From CBDEVH01 sp965243565 (GTDB lineage Bacteria > Pseudomonadota > Gammaproteobacteria > Tethybacterales > Persebacteraceae): a stretch of 64,000 nucleotides of DNA. Shown piece by piece: positions 14,998 to 24,076 of this stretch (the stretch's first letter is position 1; each line of letters begins with the position of its first letter). The notes beneath the pieces were generated by a model. It was not told the origin of the DNA. It was given only the letters and a program-made list of their open reading frames with translations, and did not search any database. The position numbers were made by a program, and so were the translations under genes. The stretch covers positions 1 to 64,000 of the forward strand of contig OZ251571.1 in the NCBI GenBank assembly GCA_965243565.1, read 5' to 3'.

Positions 14998-17566
14998 GCA
15001 CACTCCATTAATACAGCAGTATTTACAGATAAAAGCCAACTACCCCGATATGTTGGTTTTTTATCGTATGGGCGATTTTTACGAGCTGTTTTTTAGTGAT
15101 GCCGAGCGAGCCGCACAGCTGCTCAATATTACCTTAACCGCACGCGGTCAATCCGAAGGCAAGCCCATCTCGATGGCGGGAGTGCCTTACCATGCAGCAG
15201 ATCAATATTTATCTCGTTTAATAAAAATGGGGGAATCCGTGGTTATCTGTGAGCAAATCGGCGAGCCTACAGACAAAGGCATTATGCAAAGAAAAGTATC
15301 GCGCATACTCACTCCCGGCACCGTTACCGATCCCGCATTGCTAGACGAAAAAGAAAGCGCCATTTTATTAACACTTATGCCAAACCATGACAAAAAAACC
15401 ATTGCTTATGCATGGCTTGATATCTCATGCGGTTTATTTAATGTCGGTTATTGCCCTTATAAACAAGTCGATGACATCATCGCCCGCTTAGGCCCCGCCG
15501 AAATTTTATTACCCGAAGAAACAACCGACTTAGCCCACTTAGCCAACGGCAAAGCGGTGATAAAACATCTACCAGCATGGCGTTTTTTACCTGATGATGG
15601 CAGAAAACGCTTGCAAAAAACATTTGCCGTACTCGACTTAATCAGCTTTGGCATTAACAACGACGCACCTATTATTAGTGTTGCTGGTGCGTTAATCTAT
15701 TATGCCGAAGAAGCACTACAACAAAACCTCGCCCATTTACGTGGCATTGTTTTAGAACAAAGTGACCAATGGATTGAGATGAACAGTAGCACCCGTGCCA
15801 GTTTAGAGCTAACCCGCACTTTTTCGGGGCAAAAATCCCCGACATTGTTATCAACCATTAACCAATGCAAAACAGCAATGGGCTCGCGCAATCTTGCTAT
15901 TTTGGTGCAAACCCCACCCAGACAACGTGACCAAACCAAAAAAAAGTTAGAAGCACTAGGCCAAATACTACATCACAAAAAAACACCCGCCATTCAAAAA
16001 GCACTACACCCCATTGGCGACATCGAAAGACTGGCAACCCGTATACAATTAAACACCGTTGCTCCACGTGAGCTCGCTTTATTGCTATGCAGTTATCGAG
16101 CCTTGCCACACATTATCGAGCCCTTAGAGCAATGCCAAAGCCCACTGCTAACACAGTTGGCACAACAATGCCAAAACGACGGTGCCGTCATAAAACTATT
16201 GGCGGCAGCCTTAATATCCGAACCTGCTGCCACACTACGTGAAGGCGGTGTTATTGCCGATGGTTTTAACGCCGAGCTTGACGAACTCCGTGCATTACAA
16301 AATGGGGCAAGTGATACACTCGAAACCATTACCAAAAATGAAAAACAAACCACTGGCTTGAACACATTGCGAGTAGACTTTAATAAAATACATGGCTTTT
16401 ACATTGAAATACCGCGCTCACTCAGTGAGCAAACGCCCAGCAATTGGCAGCGGCGACAAACGTTAAAAAACACCGAACGCTACATTACTCCAGAATTAAA
16501 AAAACTCGAAGCCGATTACTTTACGGCAAACGACCGTGCAGGGTCGCTCGAAAAAAAACTTTACAGCGAGCTCGTATTATCATTACATCCATACATTCAC
16601 GACATTAACCGCATTGCCCACGCCATTACCGAAATCGACATAATGACATGCTTTGCTCACCACGCCAACACCAACCAATGGACCTGTCCGCAATTTAGCG
16701 ATGACAATACGCTGCACATTACCGGTGGCCGCCACGCTGTAGTCGAGCAACAAGTAAACCACTTTGTAGCCAACGACTTAAAACTAGGTGACGACTGCAA
16801 GCTTGCCGTTATTACGGGCCCTAATATGGGCGGTAAATCCACCTATCTACGCCAAACCGCACTCATCGTCATCCTTGCCCATTGCGGTTCATACGTTCCA
16901 GCACAAGCAGCCACCATTGGCAAAATCGATGCCATTTTTACCCGCATTGGCTCGGCAGACGACCTTGCTGGCGGACGCTCGACCTTTATGGTCGAAATGA
17001 CCGAAGTCGCTGCCATTTTGCACCGAGCGACCAATGACAGTCTTGTATTGCTAGACGAAATAGGACGTGGCACTGCCACTTATGACGGCTTGGCATTGGC
17101 ATGGGCAAGCAGCGAGGCACTACTGTGCCACAATCAAGCCAAAACCCTACTCGCCACCCATTACTTTGAGATGACACAGCTCGCCGAACAGCATTTGGCA
17201 GTCAGTAATTATCATGTCGTTGCCCACGAAGACGGCGACAACATTATTTTTATGCACACCGTCGAAGAAGGCATAGCCAACCGTAGCTTTGGCATTCAGG
17301 TCGCGCAATTGGCTGGTGTCCCGCGTGATGTTATTTTACGCAGCTACCAAATACTACAAGGGCTTGAACAAGGCAGCCAACAAGAATTTCCATTATTTAC
17401 GCCGCCATCAATACCCGTTGCCCAAACCATCCAAGCTGTCGGCGAAGCCCAAACCACCAGCCCCACCGATACCTTATTAGACTCTATTAATCTTGATACC
17501 CTATCGCCACGAGAAGCCCTACAGCTACTCTACGATATAAAATCCAAACGCGAGGACACGCCATGA
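14990..17566 (+). CDS. mutS: DNA mismatch repair protein MutS
   Basis: Recognises mismatches and small loops and starts mismatch repair with MutL. The mismatch-binding Phe-x-Glu is in FYRMGDFYELF at the N terminus (residues 24-34). The ATPase has TGPNMGGKSTYLRQ (Walker A), LVLLDEIGRGTATYDG (Walker B and signature) and LLATHYFEMTQL (H-loop). At 858 residues it is full length. The start at 14990 overlaps the hisH stop by eight bases; an earlier ATG lies inside hisH. It sits between hisH and hisE, replacing hisA-hisF, an unusual location. Confidence 0.96.
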   Translation: MTKHTPLIQQYLQIKANYPDMLVFYRMGDFYELFFSDAERAAQLLNITLTARGQSEGKPISMAGVPYHAADQYLSRLIKMGESVVICEQIGEPTDKGIMQRKVSRILTPGTVTDPALLDEKESAILLTLMPNHDKKTIAYAWLDISCGLFNVGYCPYKQVDDIIARLGPAEILLPEETTDLAHLANGKAVIKHLPAWRFLPDDGRKRLQKTFAVLDLISFGINNDAPIISVAGALIYYAEEALQQNLAHLRGIVLEQSDQWIEMNSSTRASLELTRTFSGQKSPTLLSTINQCKTAMGSRNLAILVQTPPRQRDQTKKKLEALGQILHHKKTPAIQKALHPIGDIERLATRIQLNTVAPRELALLLCSYRALPHIIEPLEQCQSPLLTQLAQQCQNDGAVIKLLAAALISEPAATLREGGVIADGFNAELDELRALQNGASDTLETITKNEKQTTGLNTLRVDFNKIHGFYIEIPRSLSEQTPSNWQRRQTLKNTERYITPELKKLEADYFTANDRAGSLEKKLYSELVLSLHPYIHDINRIAHAITEIDIMTCFAHHANTNQWTCPQFSDDNTLHITGGRHAVVEQQVNHFVANDLKLGDDCKLAVITGPNMGGKSTYLRQTALIVILAHCGSYVPAQAATIGKIDAIFTRIGSADDLAGGRSTFMVEMTEVAAILHRATNDSLVLLDEIGRGTATYDGLALAWASSEALLCHNQAKTLLATHYFEMTQLAEQHLAVSNYHVVAHEDGDNIIFMHTVEEGIANRSFGIQVAQLAGVPRDVILRSYQILQGLEQGSQQEFPLFTPPSIPVAQTIQAVGEAQTTSPTDTLLDSINLDTLSPREALQLLYDIKSKREDTP

Positions 17567-17904
17567 CAGACGAAACCACCATACTAAACGACCTAGAACG
17601 CATGATACAATCACGGCGAATGGACAATCCAACAACATCCTATACGGCGATGCTACTACAAGGCAACGAAGACGATTTACTGAAAAAAATCATCGAAGAA
17701 GCCGGCGAAAGTATTTTAGCAGCCAAATCTGCCGACAAACGGCAGCTAACAAACGAGCTCGCAGACCTTTGGTTTCATTGTCTTATAGTAATGACACGTT
17801 ATAATATACCCTTGTCAAGTGTTCTATCCGTTTTATCCAAACGGCAGGGCATTTCTGGCATTGCCGAAAAAAATTCGCGCAAAAATAACACTGATTTTAA
17901 ATAG
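17563..17904 (+). CDS. hisE: Phosphoribosyl-ATP pyrophosphatase
   Basis: Second step of histidine synthesis: removes pyrophosphate from PR-ATP. All-alpha MazG-like fold with the metal-binding KIIEEAGESILAAK and ELADLWFHCLIVM helices. A 113-residue stand-alone form; hisI is separate at 45.4 kb. It overlaps mutS by four bases and is followed by tatABC, the standard hisE-tat order in proteobacteria. Confidence 0.94.
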   Translation: MTDETTILNDLERMIQSRRMDNPTTSYTAMLLQGNEDDLLKKIIEEAGESILAAKSADKRQLTNELADLWFHCLIVMTRYNIPLSSVLSVLSKRQGISGIAEKNSRKNNTDFK

Positions 17905-17919
17905 GAGGGTATTAACAAG

Positions 17920-18138
17920 ATGGGATCATTCAGCATTTGGCATTGGATAGTAGTTTTAATCGTTGTTGTTGTTGTCTTTGGCTCTGGCAAGCTACGCAAT
18001 ATGGGTAGCGACTTAGGTGCGTCTATACGTGGGTTTAAACAAGGTCTAAAAGACGGGGACGACGCCCAAAATCTTGAAAAAGAAATCCAAGACGCAGCCA
18101 CAGCCGAAACCACTACCACCGCCAAAGAAAAAGTCTAG
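17920..18138 (+). CDS. tatA: Twin-arginine translocase subunit TatA
   Basis: Forms the pore-like assembly of the Tat pathway that exports folded proteins. One N-terminal membrane helix (SIWHWIVVLIVVVVVFGSGKL, split by the hinge FGSGK), then an amphipathic helix GASIRGFKQGLKD and a charged tail, 72 residues. A strong AGGAGG precedes the ATG by 15 bases, longer than ideal spacing. First of tatABC. Confidence 0.94.
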   Translation: MGSFSIWHWIVVLIVVVVVFGSGKLRNMGSDLGASIRGFKQGLKDGDDAQNLEKEIQDAATAETTTTAKEKV

Positions 18139-18165
18139 ACACTTTTTTAGCCACCACCATTCGCC

Positions 18166-18633
18166 ATGCTCAACTTTGGTTTTTGGGAACTCGTCGTAGT
18201 CGGCACCATTGCATTGGTCGTTATTGGACCAAAACGCCTACCTGAAGCGGCTCGTTTCTTTGGTCATTTTGCCCGTCGTATATCGCGACAAGTCAATAGC
18301 GTTAAAGCCGACATTCGCCGAGAAATCGCTCTTGAAGACATGAAACACATTCACCAAGAATTTCAAGACGCCTCGAAAAACGTCGGTAATGTATTTAAAA
18401 CAGAGGTTGATAAAGTAAACGAAGACATCAGCGACAGCATTGACACCTCTCGCATTAAAATTGATGACAACGACACCACTACCAATGCCAATAATATACA
18501 AGCAAGCATCACCGCAAAGCCGAATGAGGAAAAAAATGAGGCAGAGAATGAAGAAAAAGACGCACCCCCCACTACTAAAAAAAAGATAACAAAAAAACGC
18601 AAGACAAGCAAACCAAAAGGTGCTGATGTCTGA
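18166..18633 (+). CDS. tatB: Twin-arginine translocase subunit TatB
   Basis: Receptor partner of TatC. The membrane helix contains the conserved glutamate of FWELVVVGTIALVVIGPKRLP, followed by the amphipathic helix AARFFGHFARRISRQ. The C-terminal half is a low-complexity Lys/Glu/Thr tail, as is common. 155 residues; its end overlaps tatC by eight bases. Confidence 0.94.
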   Translation: MLNFGFWELVVVGTIALVVIGPKRLPEAARFFGHFARRISRQVNSVKADIRREIALEDMKHIHQEFQDASKNVGNVFKTEVDKVNEDISDSIDTSRIKIDDNDTTTNANNIQASITAKPNEEKNEAENEEKDAPPTTKKKITKKRKTSKPKGADV

Positions 18634-19423
18634 ATCCGACCAAGCAATCGACAAAAAAGAAAACGACGCACCATTTGACGGCTTTTTAAGCCATCTGATC
18701 GCACTACGCTCGACCGTACTTAGATCCATCGCTTCTATCGTTATTTTAATGATCTGTATCCTGCCATTTGCGGGTAAGCTCTATAGCATATTAGCCAAAC
18801 CATTAATCTCACAATTAGCCGGAACAGACGGCGAAATCATCGCCATTGGTGTCATTGCCCCTTTTACCATACACATCACCACCTCATTTTTCTTTGCAAT
18901 ATGGATAGGACTACCCTATATATTTTACGAATTTTGGAAATTTATCGCACCTGCTCTTTATAAAAACGAAAAAAAACTATTATTACCTATCATCATCAGT
19001 AGCACTCTACTATTTTCTTTTGGCATATTATTTTCTTACTTTTTAGTCTTTAAAGTCGTTTTTTCTTTTATCTCTGCCGTTACCCCAGAAGGCGTTAAAT
19101 GGTCACCCGATGTAATGGAATACTTTAGTTTTATTATAAAAGTATTTCTTGGCTTTGGCTTGGCATTTGAGACACCCATCATCGTCTATATGTTGATTCG
19201 CTTTGGTATCGTTAGTATTGAGGCGATGAGACGTGCCCGTCCTTATATAATCGTTGGTGCTTTTGTTGTCGCTGCCATTATCACCCCTCCCGATGTCGTA
19301 TCGCAATTACTACTTGCCTTCCCTTGTTGGTTTCTATTTGAAATCGGGTTGTTTATCTCTGCTCGGACTACTCCTCGTAAAAAAGTTGAGGAGGAAAGTA
19401 AGGATAAGGATAAGACCTCGTAG
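18626..19423 (+). CDS. tatC: Twin-arginine translocase subunit TatC
   Basis: Six-helix integral membrane protein that binds twin-arginine signal peptides. LSHLIALRSTVLRS is the conserved N-terminal cytoplasmic motif, and the Glu/Phe-rich YEFWKFIAPALY and GLAFETPIIVYMLIRFG blocks are typical. The ATG at 18626 has AAAAGG six bases before it; a GTG six bases further upstream is possible. About 265 residues. Followed by a terminator-like hairpin before the convergent sauT gene. Confidence 0.94.
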   Translation: MSESDQAIDKKENDAPFDGFLSHLIALRSTVLRSIASIVILMICILPFAGKLYSILAKPLISQLAGTDGEIIAIGVIAPFTIHITTSFFFAIWIGLPYIFYEFWKFIAPALYKNEKKLLLPIIISSTLLFSFGILFSYFLVFKVVFSFISAVTPEGVKWSPDVMEYFSFIIKVFLGFGLAFETPIIVYMLIRFGIVSIEAMRRARPYIIVGAFVVAAIITPPDVVSQLLLAFPCWFLFEIGLFISARTTPRKKVEEESKDKDKTS

Positions 19424-19447
19424 TTTAGTTTTAGTGAGGGTTTGGTG

Positions 19448-19484
19448 AGACTATGGTGTTTGGATAGTCTGAGGCGATTTTTTT
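19448..19484 (+). terminator. Probable terminator after tatC
   Basis: AGACTAT and ATAGTCT form a seven-pair stem with a nine-base loop (19448-19470), followed after seven bases by seven T's. The gap makes it an imperfect intrinsic terminator. It lies in the 63-base spacer between tatC and the convergent sauT. Confidence 0.45.
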
Positions 19485-19486
19485 AT

Positions 19487-20998
19487 TTATGTTGCCAATT
19501 CTTTTAGTTTTAAACGCTGTATTTTGCCCGATGGTCCTTTGGGGAGATCTTGCATAAAGTAAATACGGTCGGGGGATTTAAATTTTCCGATTTGCTCGTG
19601 GCAATGGTTAATGATTGCTTGTTCATCTTCAGGCTTGCACGGCTCAAGTACAACACAGGCACTGATGCGTTGCCCATAGGTATCGCAGGGTACGGCAAAG
19701 GCAGCGGCTTCAATAATATACGGGAGAGTAAGTAGGGCTTCGTCCACCTCACGTGGAGCAATGTTCTCACCGCCTTTTATAATGAGCTCTTTGCGTCTGC
19801 CAGTAATAAAGTAGTAGCCGTCTTGGTCACAGTAACCCAAATCTCCCGTAAGTAACCATCCATCTTTGGTAAAGGTGGCAGCGGTCTGTTCAGGGTTTTT
19901 GTTGTAACCTTGCATGACATTATCACCACGAATGACGAGCTCACCAATGGTGTTTTCGGGGCATTGCTTGTCGTTTTCATAGATTTGTACTTGGTTGCCG
20001 TAGGCAATGCCGGGCGATCCTATTTTGCGGGTCGCCGGGGGGAGTGGGTTGGATAGTATTTGAGCAGCTGTTTCGGTTAGCCCCATTGTTTCGATAATGG
20101 GTATTTGAAAGCGGTCTTCAAAGTTTTGTTGAATGGTGGGCGATAAGGGCGATGAGGCACTGCGACCAAAGCGAAGGTGTCGTAGCCGGTCAGCAGGCGG
20201 GAGCGGTGTGGTGTCGTGTAAAAGATAGGATATTAAGGTTGGGACAACACTAAACCATGTGCATTGTTTGTCGGCGATAGTCTGCCAAAAGGTGCTCGTA
20301 CGAAAGCGGTGTGGCATAACGACTGAGCTTTGTGATACCAATGGCGCAAAGACGGTAACACATTGTCCGTTGATATGGTACAGCGGCAGAACACATAATG
20401 CACGATCTTGCTCGGTTAGTTGGTGCGCCAAAGCGGTGTTGTAACCGCCGGCTAAAACGCTTTTGTGGGTGTGGACAACGCCTTTGGGAACACCTGTAGT
20501 ACCGCTGGTGTACATTAATAAAGCACAACTGCTGGGCGTGGGCGTGTCTTGTTTGGATTGCTCACTTGGTTTTGTGGATGTGGTTGTTATGCCCTTGTCG
20601 CGGTGGACAACGATGGTTTTTAGTGATAACTGGTGGCTTTTTATTATTTTATCAAGGCGTTCTTGGTTTTCTTCGTCCACAACGACGTGCTGACAACCAC
20701 TTTGTTTAAAGGAGTGCGCAATTTGGCTATCGCCTGATACAAGGTTAATTGCCAAACAGATACGGTTTGCGTACATTGTGCCTAAGAGGAGTTGCAGGGC
20801 GGCGTAGCCGTTGCCCATCATAAAAGCGAGTGGCTGGTTCGGTAAATTTCCTATTTGCACACAGAGTGTTACTACTTGGCAAGCAGCAGTTTGTAATTGT
20901 AGCCATGAGAGGACCTGCCCTGTTTCAGGGTAAAGCGCAAATAAGGCATTTGGTTTTTGTTGTGCAGTAGCGTCTATGAGCGTTTTAACAGTTGTCAT
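19487..20998 (-). CDS. sauT: Acyl-CoA synthetase, probable sulfoacetate-CoA ligase SauT
   Basis: AMP-forming ligase; in Cupriavidus necator SauT activates sulfoacetate to sulfoacetyl-CoA for SauS. The adenylate-forming core is clear: LLMYTSGTTGVPKGVVHTH, the ETMGLTETAAQI block, WLLTGDLGYCDQDGYYFITGRRKELI, and the C-terminal GPSGKIQR lysine. At 503 residues it is the medium-length oxalyl/malonyl-CoA-ligase-like type, not Acs-like. Substrate is inferred from its place six bases after sauS in the same operon; sequence alone would support only acyl-CoA ligase. Last gene of the Tct-Sau operon. Confidence 0.7.
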   Translation of the reverse strand: MTTVKTLIDATAQQKPNALFALYPETGQVLSWLQLQTAACQVVTLCVQIGNLPNQPLAFMMGNGYAALQLLLGTMYANRICLAINLVSGDSQIAHSFKQSGCQHVVVDEENQERLDKIIKSHQLSLKTIVVHRDKGITTTSTKPSEQSKQDTPTPSSCALLMYTSGTTGVPKGVVHTHKSVLAGGYNTALAHQLTEQDRALCVLPLYHINGQCVTVFAPLVSQSSVVMPHRFRTSTFWQTIADKQCTWFSVVPTLISYLLHDTTPLPPADRLRHLRFGRSASSPLSPTIQQNFEDRFQIPIIETMGLTETAAQILSNPLPPATRKIGSPGIAYGNQVQIYENDKQCPENTIGELVIRGDNVMQGYNKNPEQTAATFTKDGWLLTGDLGYCDQDGYYFITGRRKELIIKGGENIAPREVDEALLTLPYIIEAAAFAVPCDTYGQRISACVVLEPCKPEDEQAIINHCHEQIGKFKSPDRIYFMQDLPKGPSGKIQRLKLKELAT

Positions 20999-21004
20999 GC
21001 TTTT

Positions 21005-22426
21005 TTACTTGCCATTTACTTGCCAATAGTCGCTAAAGAGGTCTTCTACTGTTGGTTCGTTTGGTTTTATTGATTCAGCTATTAATACTTGTTGGGTGAG
21101 TAATTGAAAGTTAAAGTTGCCCGAAAAAGAGTTGCCGCCCCATGCACCACAACCCATTGATAACGAGAATGGCAAGCCGTTGTTAAAGGCACCACCAGCG
21201 GCAAAGCAGTGGGCTTGGTTTACAATAACACGACAGGCAGGGAGCTGGCTTGCTATTTGCAATGGCTGAGTCTTGTCGGTGGTATGGATTCCGACAGAGT
21301 GCCCTTGTCCTTGGTGTTTTAGTATTTTATCGGCTTGGGCTATCGCCGCGTTAAAGTCGTCGACTTGATAAAGGGTTAGAATAGGTGCCATTTTTTCACC
21401 AGAATAAGGGTGGTCGCTACCAACTTGTGTTTCTCGTACCATTAAAAAACGCAATGAGGCCGAGCTTGTAAGTGGGGTTAGGTTTTCGTGCTGTCGTTGG
21501 ACGTTAATAGCGTTTAATAGATGGGTGGCATCCTGTGCGATTAAGTCACGGTTGAGCTTACCTTCTTGCCAAAATAAATGCTGAAGACGGGTTTTGTCGT
21601 CGTCTGTAAGTAACATACCACCTGCTGCCTCTAGGGCAATTTGCATAGGATTGGCGATGTTTTTTAGCACTATTAAGCTGTTTTCGGAGGAGCAGGAAGT
21701 GGCATTGTCAAATGTTTTGGATTGGGCAATTTTTTCGGCAGCATCAGCAAGGTTTGCACTGCTATCAATAATGACAGTAACGTTGCCGACTCCTACCCCT
21801 AAGGCTGGCGTGCCGCTTTTATAACCGTTGCAAACGTTGGCTTGTGAGCCGGTAACAACAACGATGTCTGCCTCACTCATGAGCTGGTTGGTCATGTTGC
21901 GGTCGGCTTCGGGTAACATTTGTACCAACCCGCAAGGGTCTGTTAAGGGGAGCTTTATGCGGTTAAATTCTGCATGAATCAAGGCTAATAATGCTTTGGC
22001 GGAGGATATGCCTTTGGGAGAGGGCGCAATAATAATGGCGTTGCCGGTTTTTAGTGCGTTGATAATGTTATTGGCAGGGGTGGCAATTGGATTGGTGGAA
22101 GGGGTGATTGCTGCAACAACGCCCATCGGACGGCGTAGCTCAGTAATGCCTAGTGCCGAGTCTTGACGAACGATGCCGAGTGTTTTAATGCCTTGCATGT
22201 CACGCAATAAACCGAGTGTCTTGCGGTGATTTTTGATGATTTTGTCAGCAACGTTGCCCAAGCCTGTTGCTTGTACTGCTAGTTTTGCTAGCTGTTGATT
22301 GTTGTCTGGTTTAATGAGTACCCATGCTGCCGCAGCGGCAGCGGTGTCAAGGGTGACTTGTCCACTTGCTTCAAACTCGCGTTGCGCGCGACTAGCACGG
22401 TTGATGAGTTGCGTAACTTGGTCCAT
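21005..22426 (-). CDS. sauS: Sulfoacetaldehyde dehydrogenase (acylating) SauS
   Basis: CoA-acylating aldehyde dehydrogenase that reduces sulfoacetyl-CoA to sulfoacetaldehyde with NAD(P)H. It resembles Cupriavidus SauS strongly along its length: GLGNVADKIIKNHRKTLGLL, VVAAITPSTNPIATP, VTGSQANV, the catalytic Cys245 in KTFDNATSCSSENSL, HPYSGEKMAPILTLY and the diagnostic C-terminal NQAHCFAAGG, GLPFSLSMGCG and EDLFSDYW blocks. 473 residues. The next enzyme needed, sulfoacetaldehyde acetyltransferase Xsc, is not in the window. A stem-loop precedes it. Confidence 0.83.
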   Translation of the reverse strand: MDQVTQLINRASRAQREFEASGQVTLDTAAAAAAWVLIKPDNNQQLAKLAVQATGLGNVADKIIKNHRKTLGLLRDMQGIKTLGIVRQDSALGITELRRPMGVVAAITPSTNPIATPANNIINALKTGNAIIIAPSPKGISSAKALLALIHAEFNRIKLPLTDPCGLVQMLPEADRNMTNQLMSEADIVVVTGSQANVCNGYKSGTPALGVGVGNVTVIIDSSANLADAAEKIAQSKTFDNATSCSSENSLIVLKNIANPMQIALEAAGGMLLTDDDKTRLQHLFWQEGKLNRDLIAQDATHLLNAINVQRQHENLTPLTSSASLRFLMVRETQVGSDHPYSGEKMAPILTLYQVDDFNAAIAQADKILKHQGQGHSVGIHTTDKTQPLQIASQLPACRVIVNQAHCFAAGGAFNNGLPFSLSMGCGAWGGNSFSGNFNFQLLTQQVLIAESIKPNEPTVEDLFSDYWQVNGK

Positions 22427-22448
22427 AGTAGTGCCTTTTTAAAAGAAT

Positions 22449-22471
22449 CGGCACTGCCAATGACAGTGCCG
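22449..22471 (-). terminator. Stem-loop between tctC and sauS
   Basis: A perfect eight-pair stem, CGGCACTG/CAGTGCCG, with a seven-base loop, followed on the minus strand by ATTCTTTT. It lies just after the tctC stop. Such structures often give partial termination or 3'-end protection, so that the binding protein is made in excess over the enzymes. Confidence 0.55.
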
Positions 22472-22493
22472 TTGGTGAATAAAAAAGAAAGGT

Positions 22494-23462
22494 TTATTTA
22501 ACTAAATCTTGAAGTAAGCCGCTCAGGTATGTTTGGCGTTCTTTCCACATAGCTTGAACTTCAGCGCGTGTCATAACATGCATTGGCGAGCCACCGGCTT
22601 TCATTTTCTTCTGGACTTTTTTGGCGTTGAACATTTTTACCATAGAGTCGGATAGATAGACTAAAAGATCATCGGGGGTGCCTTTGGGTGCCATAATTCC
22701 ACGGAAGTTAACGCTTGAGTTGTCCACGTCAAAGCCTGATTCTTTAAAGGTGGGGACGTCTGGCAAAAAGGCATGTCTTTCAATATCAGCAATGCCTAAT
22801 ATTTTTAGACTTTTTTGGCTACGAAAGGCATCGGATAGGTTGTTAAAGCCTGCCATGACCTGACCACTTTTGACGTTTTTAAGAGCAGGTGCACCACCTG
22901 TTTCAGGAACATAAACGAGCTTTGCACCAGTGGCTTTGGAAAGCTGTAAGTAGGCAATGTGATGACCAACATACAAACCAGCACCGTTAATGGTTACTTT
23001 GCCGGGGTTTTTCTTGGCATAGTCGATTAAGTCTTTTGTACTGTTAAATGGACTGTCTTTAGGAGCAATTAATACAGCTGGATCCGCACCCCAATTGGCA
23101 ATTGGTTCAACATTGTCAATGCCATAAGGTGTTTTAAAGACGATGGATTGCGCAATAAAGTGAGGAACGTTATAAGCGGCGAGCTCGTAACCGTCGTTTT
23201 TTGCCTTAGTGGCAAATTGCGTCCAGCCAACTTTACCACCAGCACCAGGGCGGTTAAAGATGACCATTGGCATGTCCATCTGCTTTTTATGACCGGCTAA
23301 CATAGTAACGATACGGGCTTGAAAGTCCGTTGCACCACCTGGGTTATAGGCAACTACCAGACTGATTGGACGCTCGGGAAAGTCAGCCGCAAGAGCAGGG
23401 GCGAGTAATGCCACACCTAGCACACTTACGAATAATTTTTTTGTAAAGTTGGTTTTTTTCAT
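22494..23462 (-). CDS. tctC: TTT-family periplasmic substrate-binding protein (TctC/Bug)
   Basis: Solute-binding protein of a tripartite tricarboxylate transporter, acting in the periplasm. A signal peptide ends at ALLAPALA-ADFPERPI (about residue 25). The Bug-family pattern is clear: FPERPISLVVAYNPGGATD, NRPGAGGKVGW, KDSPFNSTKDLIDYAKKNPG, and the later GIADIERHAFLPDVPTFKE. 322 residues. GGAG lies eight bases before the ATG. It has an apparent promoter of its own. Genomic link to SauS/SauT suggests sulfoacetate or a similar small sulfonated carboxylate as ligand; the sequence itself does not show the ligand. Confidence 0.9.
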   Translation of the reverse strand: MKKTNFTKKLFVSVLGVALLAPALAADFPERPISLVVAYNPGGATDFQARIVTMLAGHKKQMDMPMVIFNRPGAGGKVGWTQFATKAKNDGYELAAYNVPHFIAQSIVFKTPYGIDNVEPIANWGADPAVLIAPKDSPFNSTKDLIDYAKKNPGKVTINGAGLYVGHHIAYLQLSKATGAKLVYVPETGGAPALKNVKSGQVMAGFNNLSDAFRSQKSLKILGIADIERHAFLPDVPTFKESGFDVDNSSVNFRGIMAPKGTPDDLLVYLSDSMVKMFNAKKVQKKMKAGGSPMHVMTRAEVQAMWKERQTYLSGLLQDLVK

Positions 23463-23493
23463 TATTTTCTCCAGATTAAAATTTTCCCAATAA

Positions 23494-23528
23494 TTGGAAT
23501 AAAATTGATTGTATCACTTTTATTCCAA
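23494..23528 (-). promoter_or_regulatory. Operator-like inverted repeat over a tctC promoter
   Basis: TTGGAATAAAA and TTTTATTCCAA form a perfect 11-base inverted repeat with a 13-base spacer. On the minus strand the spacer holds TGATACAAT, an extended -10 (23508-23516), so one arm lies over the promoter spacer and the other near the start of transcription. This layout fits repression of tctC-sauS-sauT. The regulator is not identified. Confidence 0.55.
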
Positions 23529-23588
23529 AAAATGTGCATGGCCCTGTTTTTAAATTAATCTAAACGGCTTGGACAGTTGGCAACGGTG

Positions 23589-24065
23589 CTAGTAAATTAT
23601 GCCGTGAGGGACTTGTACTTTTAACAAGATAGTAAACAGTACGTATAGTACAAGGCAAGTGCCAGTGGCAGCTATACTGATGGTTATTATCTGACGACGG
23701 CTAAAAGGGGGGATGCCGCCAATAAAAACGACACCAATAAAGCCAATAAAGGCAGCCGCATAAAAACCGAGGGTTTCTGCTAGTGCAACGTATAGTATGA
23801 TAAAGATGATGGCTTTGTAATTGTCACGTAACGAACAAAGAAAGTTGGATAACTCTTGAGTGTCTTTTGGGTGACGGGCATGGTGGATTAATTGGAGGAC
23901 ACATAAAAAGAGCATGGTCGACGCTAATATTTGGGGGAATAGGTAAGGAATGACATCTTCTGCCCAAAATGATGCGACTATTAAAAAAATAGCAAAAACG
24001 CTTACTAGTAAATCACCAGCAGCAGCTTGGAGGTAACGGGATAGTGAAAATGGGGGTTTTGACAT
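23589..24065 (-). CDS. tctB: TTT transporter small membrane subunit TctB
   Basis: Small integral membrane subunit of the tripartite tricarboxylate transporter. The 158 residues contain four predicted helices (about 10-30, 42-60, 82-115 split in two, and 128-150), as in DUF1468/TctB proteins. There is little sequence signature; the call rests on size, topology and position between tctA (11 bases upstream) and tctC. Confidence 0.85.
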   Translation of the reverse strand: MSKPPFSLSRYLQAAAGDLLVSVFAIFLIVASFWAEDVIPYLFPQILASTMLFLCVLQLIHHARHPKDTQELSNFLCSLRDNYKAIIFIILYVALAETLGFYAAAFIGFIGVVFIGGIPPFSRRQIITISIAATGTCLVLYVLFTILLKVQVPHGIIY

Positions 24066-24076
24066 AGCGGGATGTT

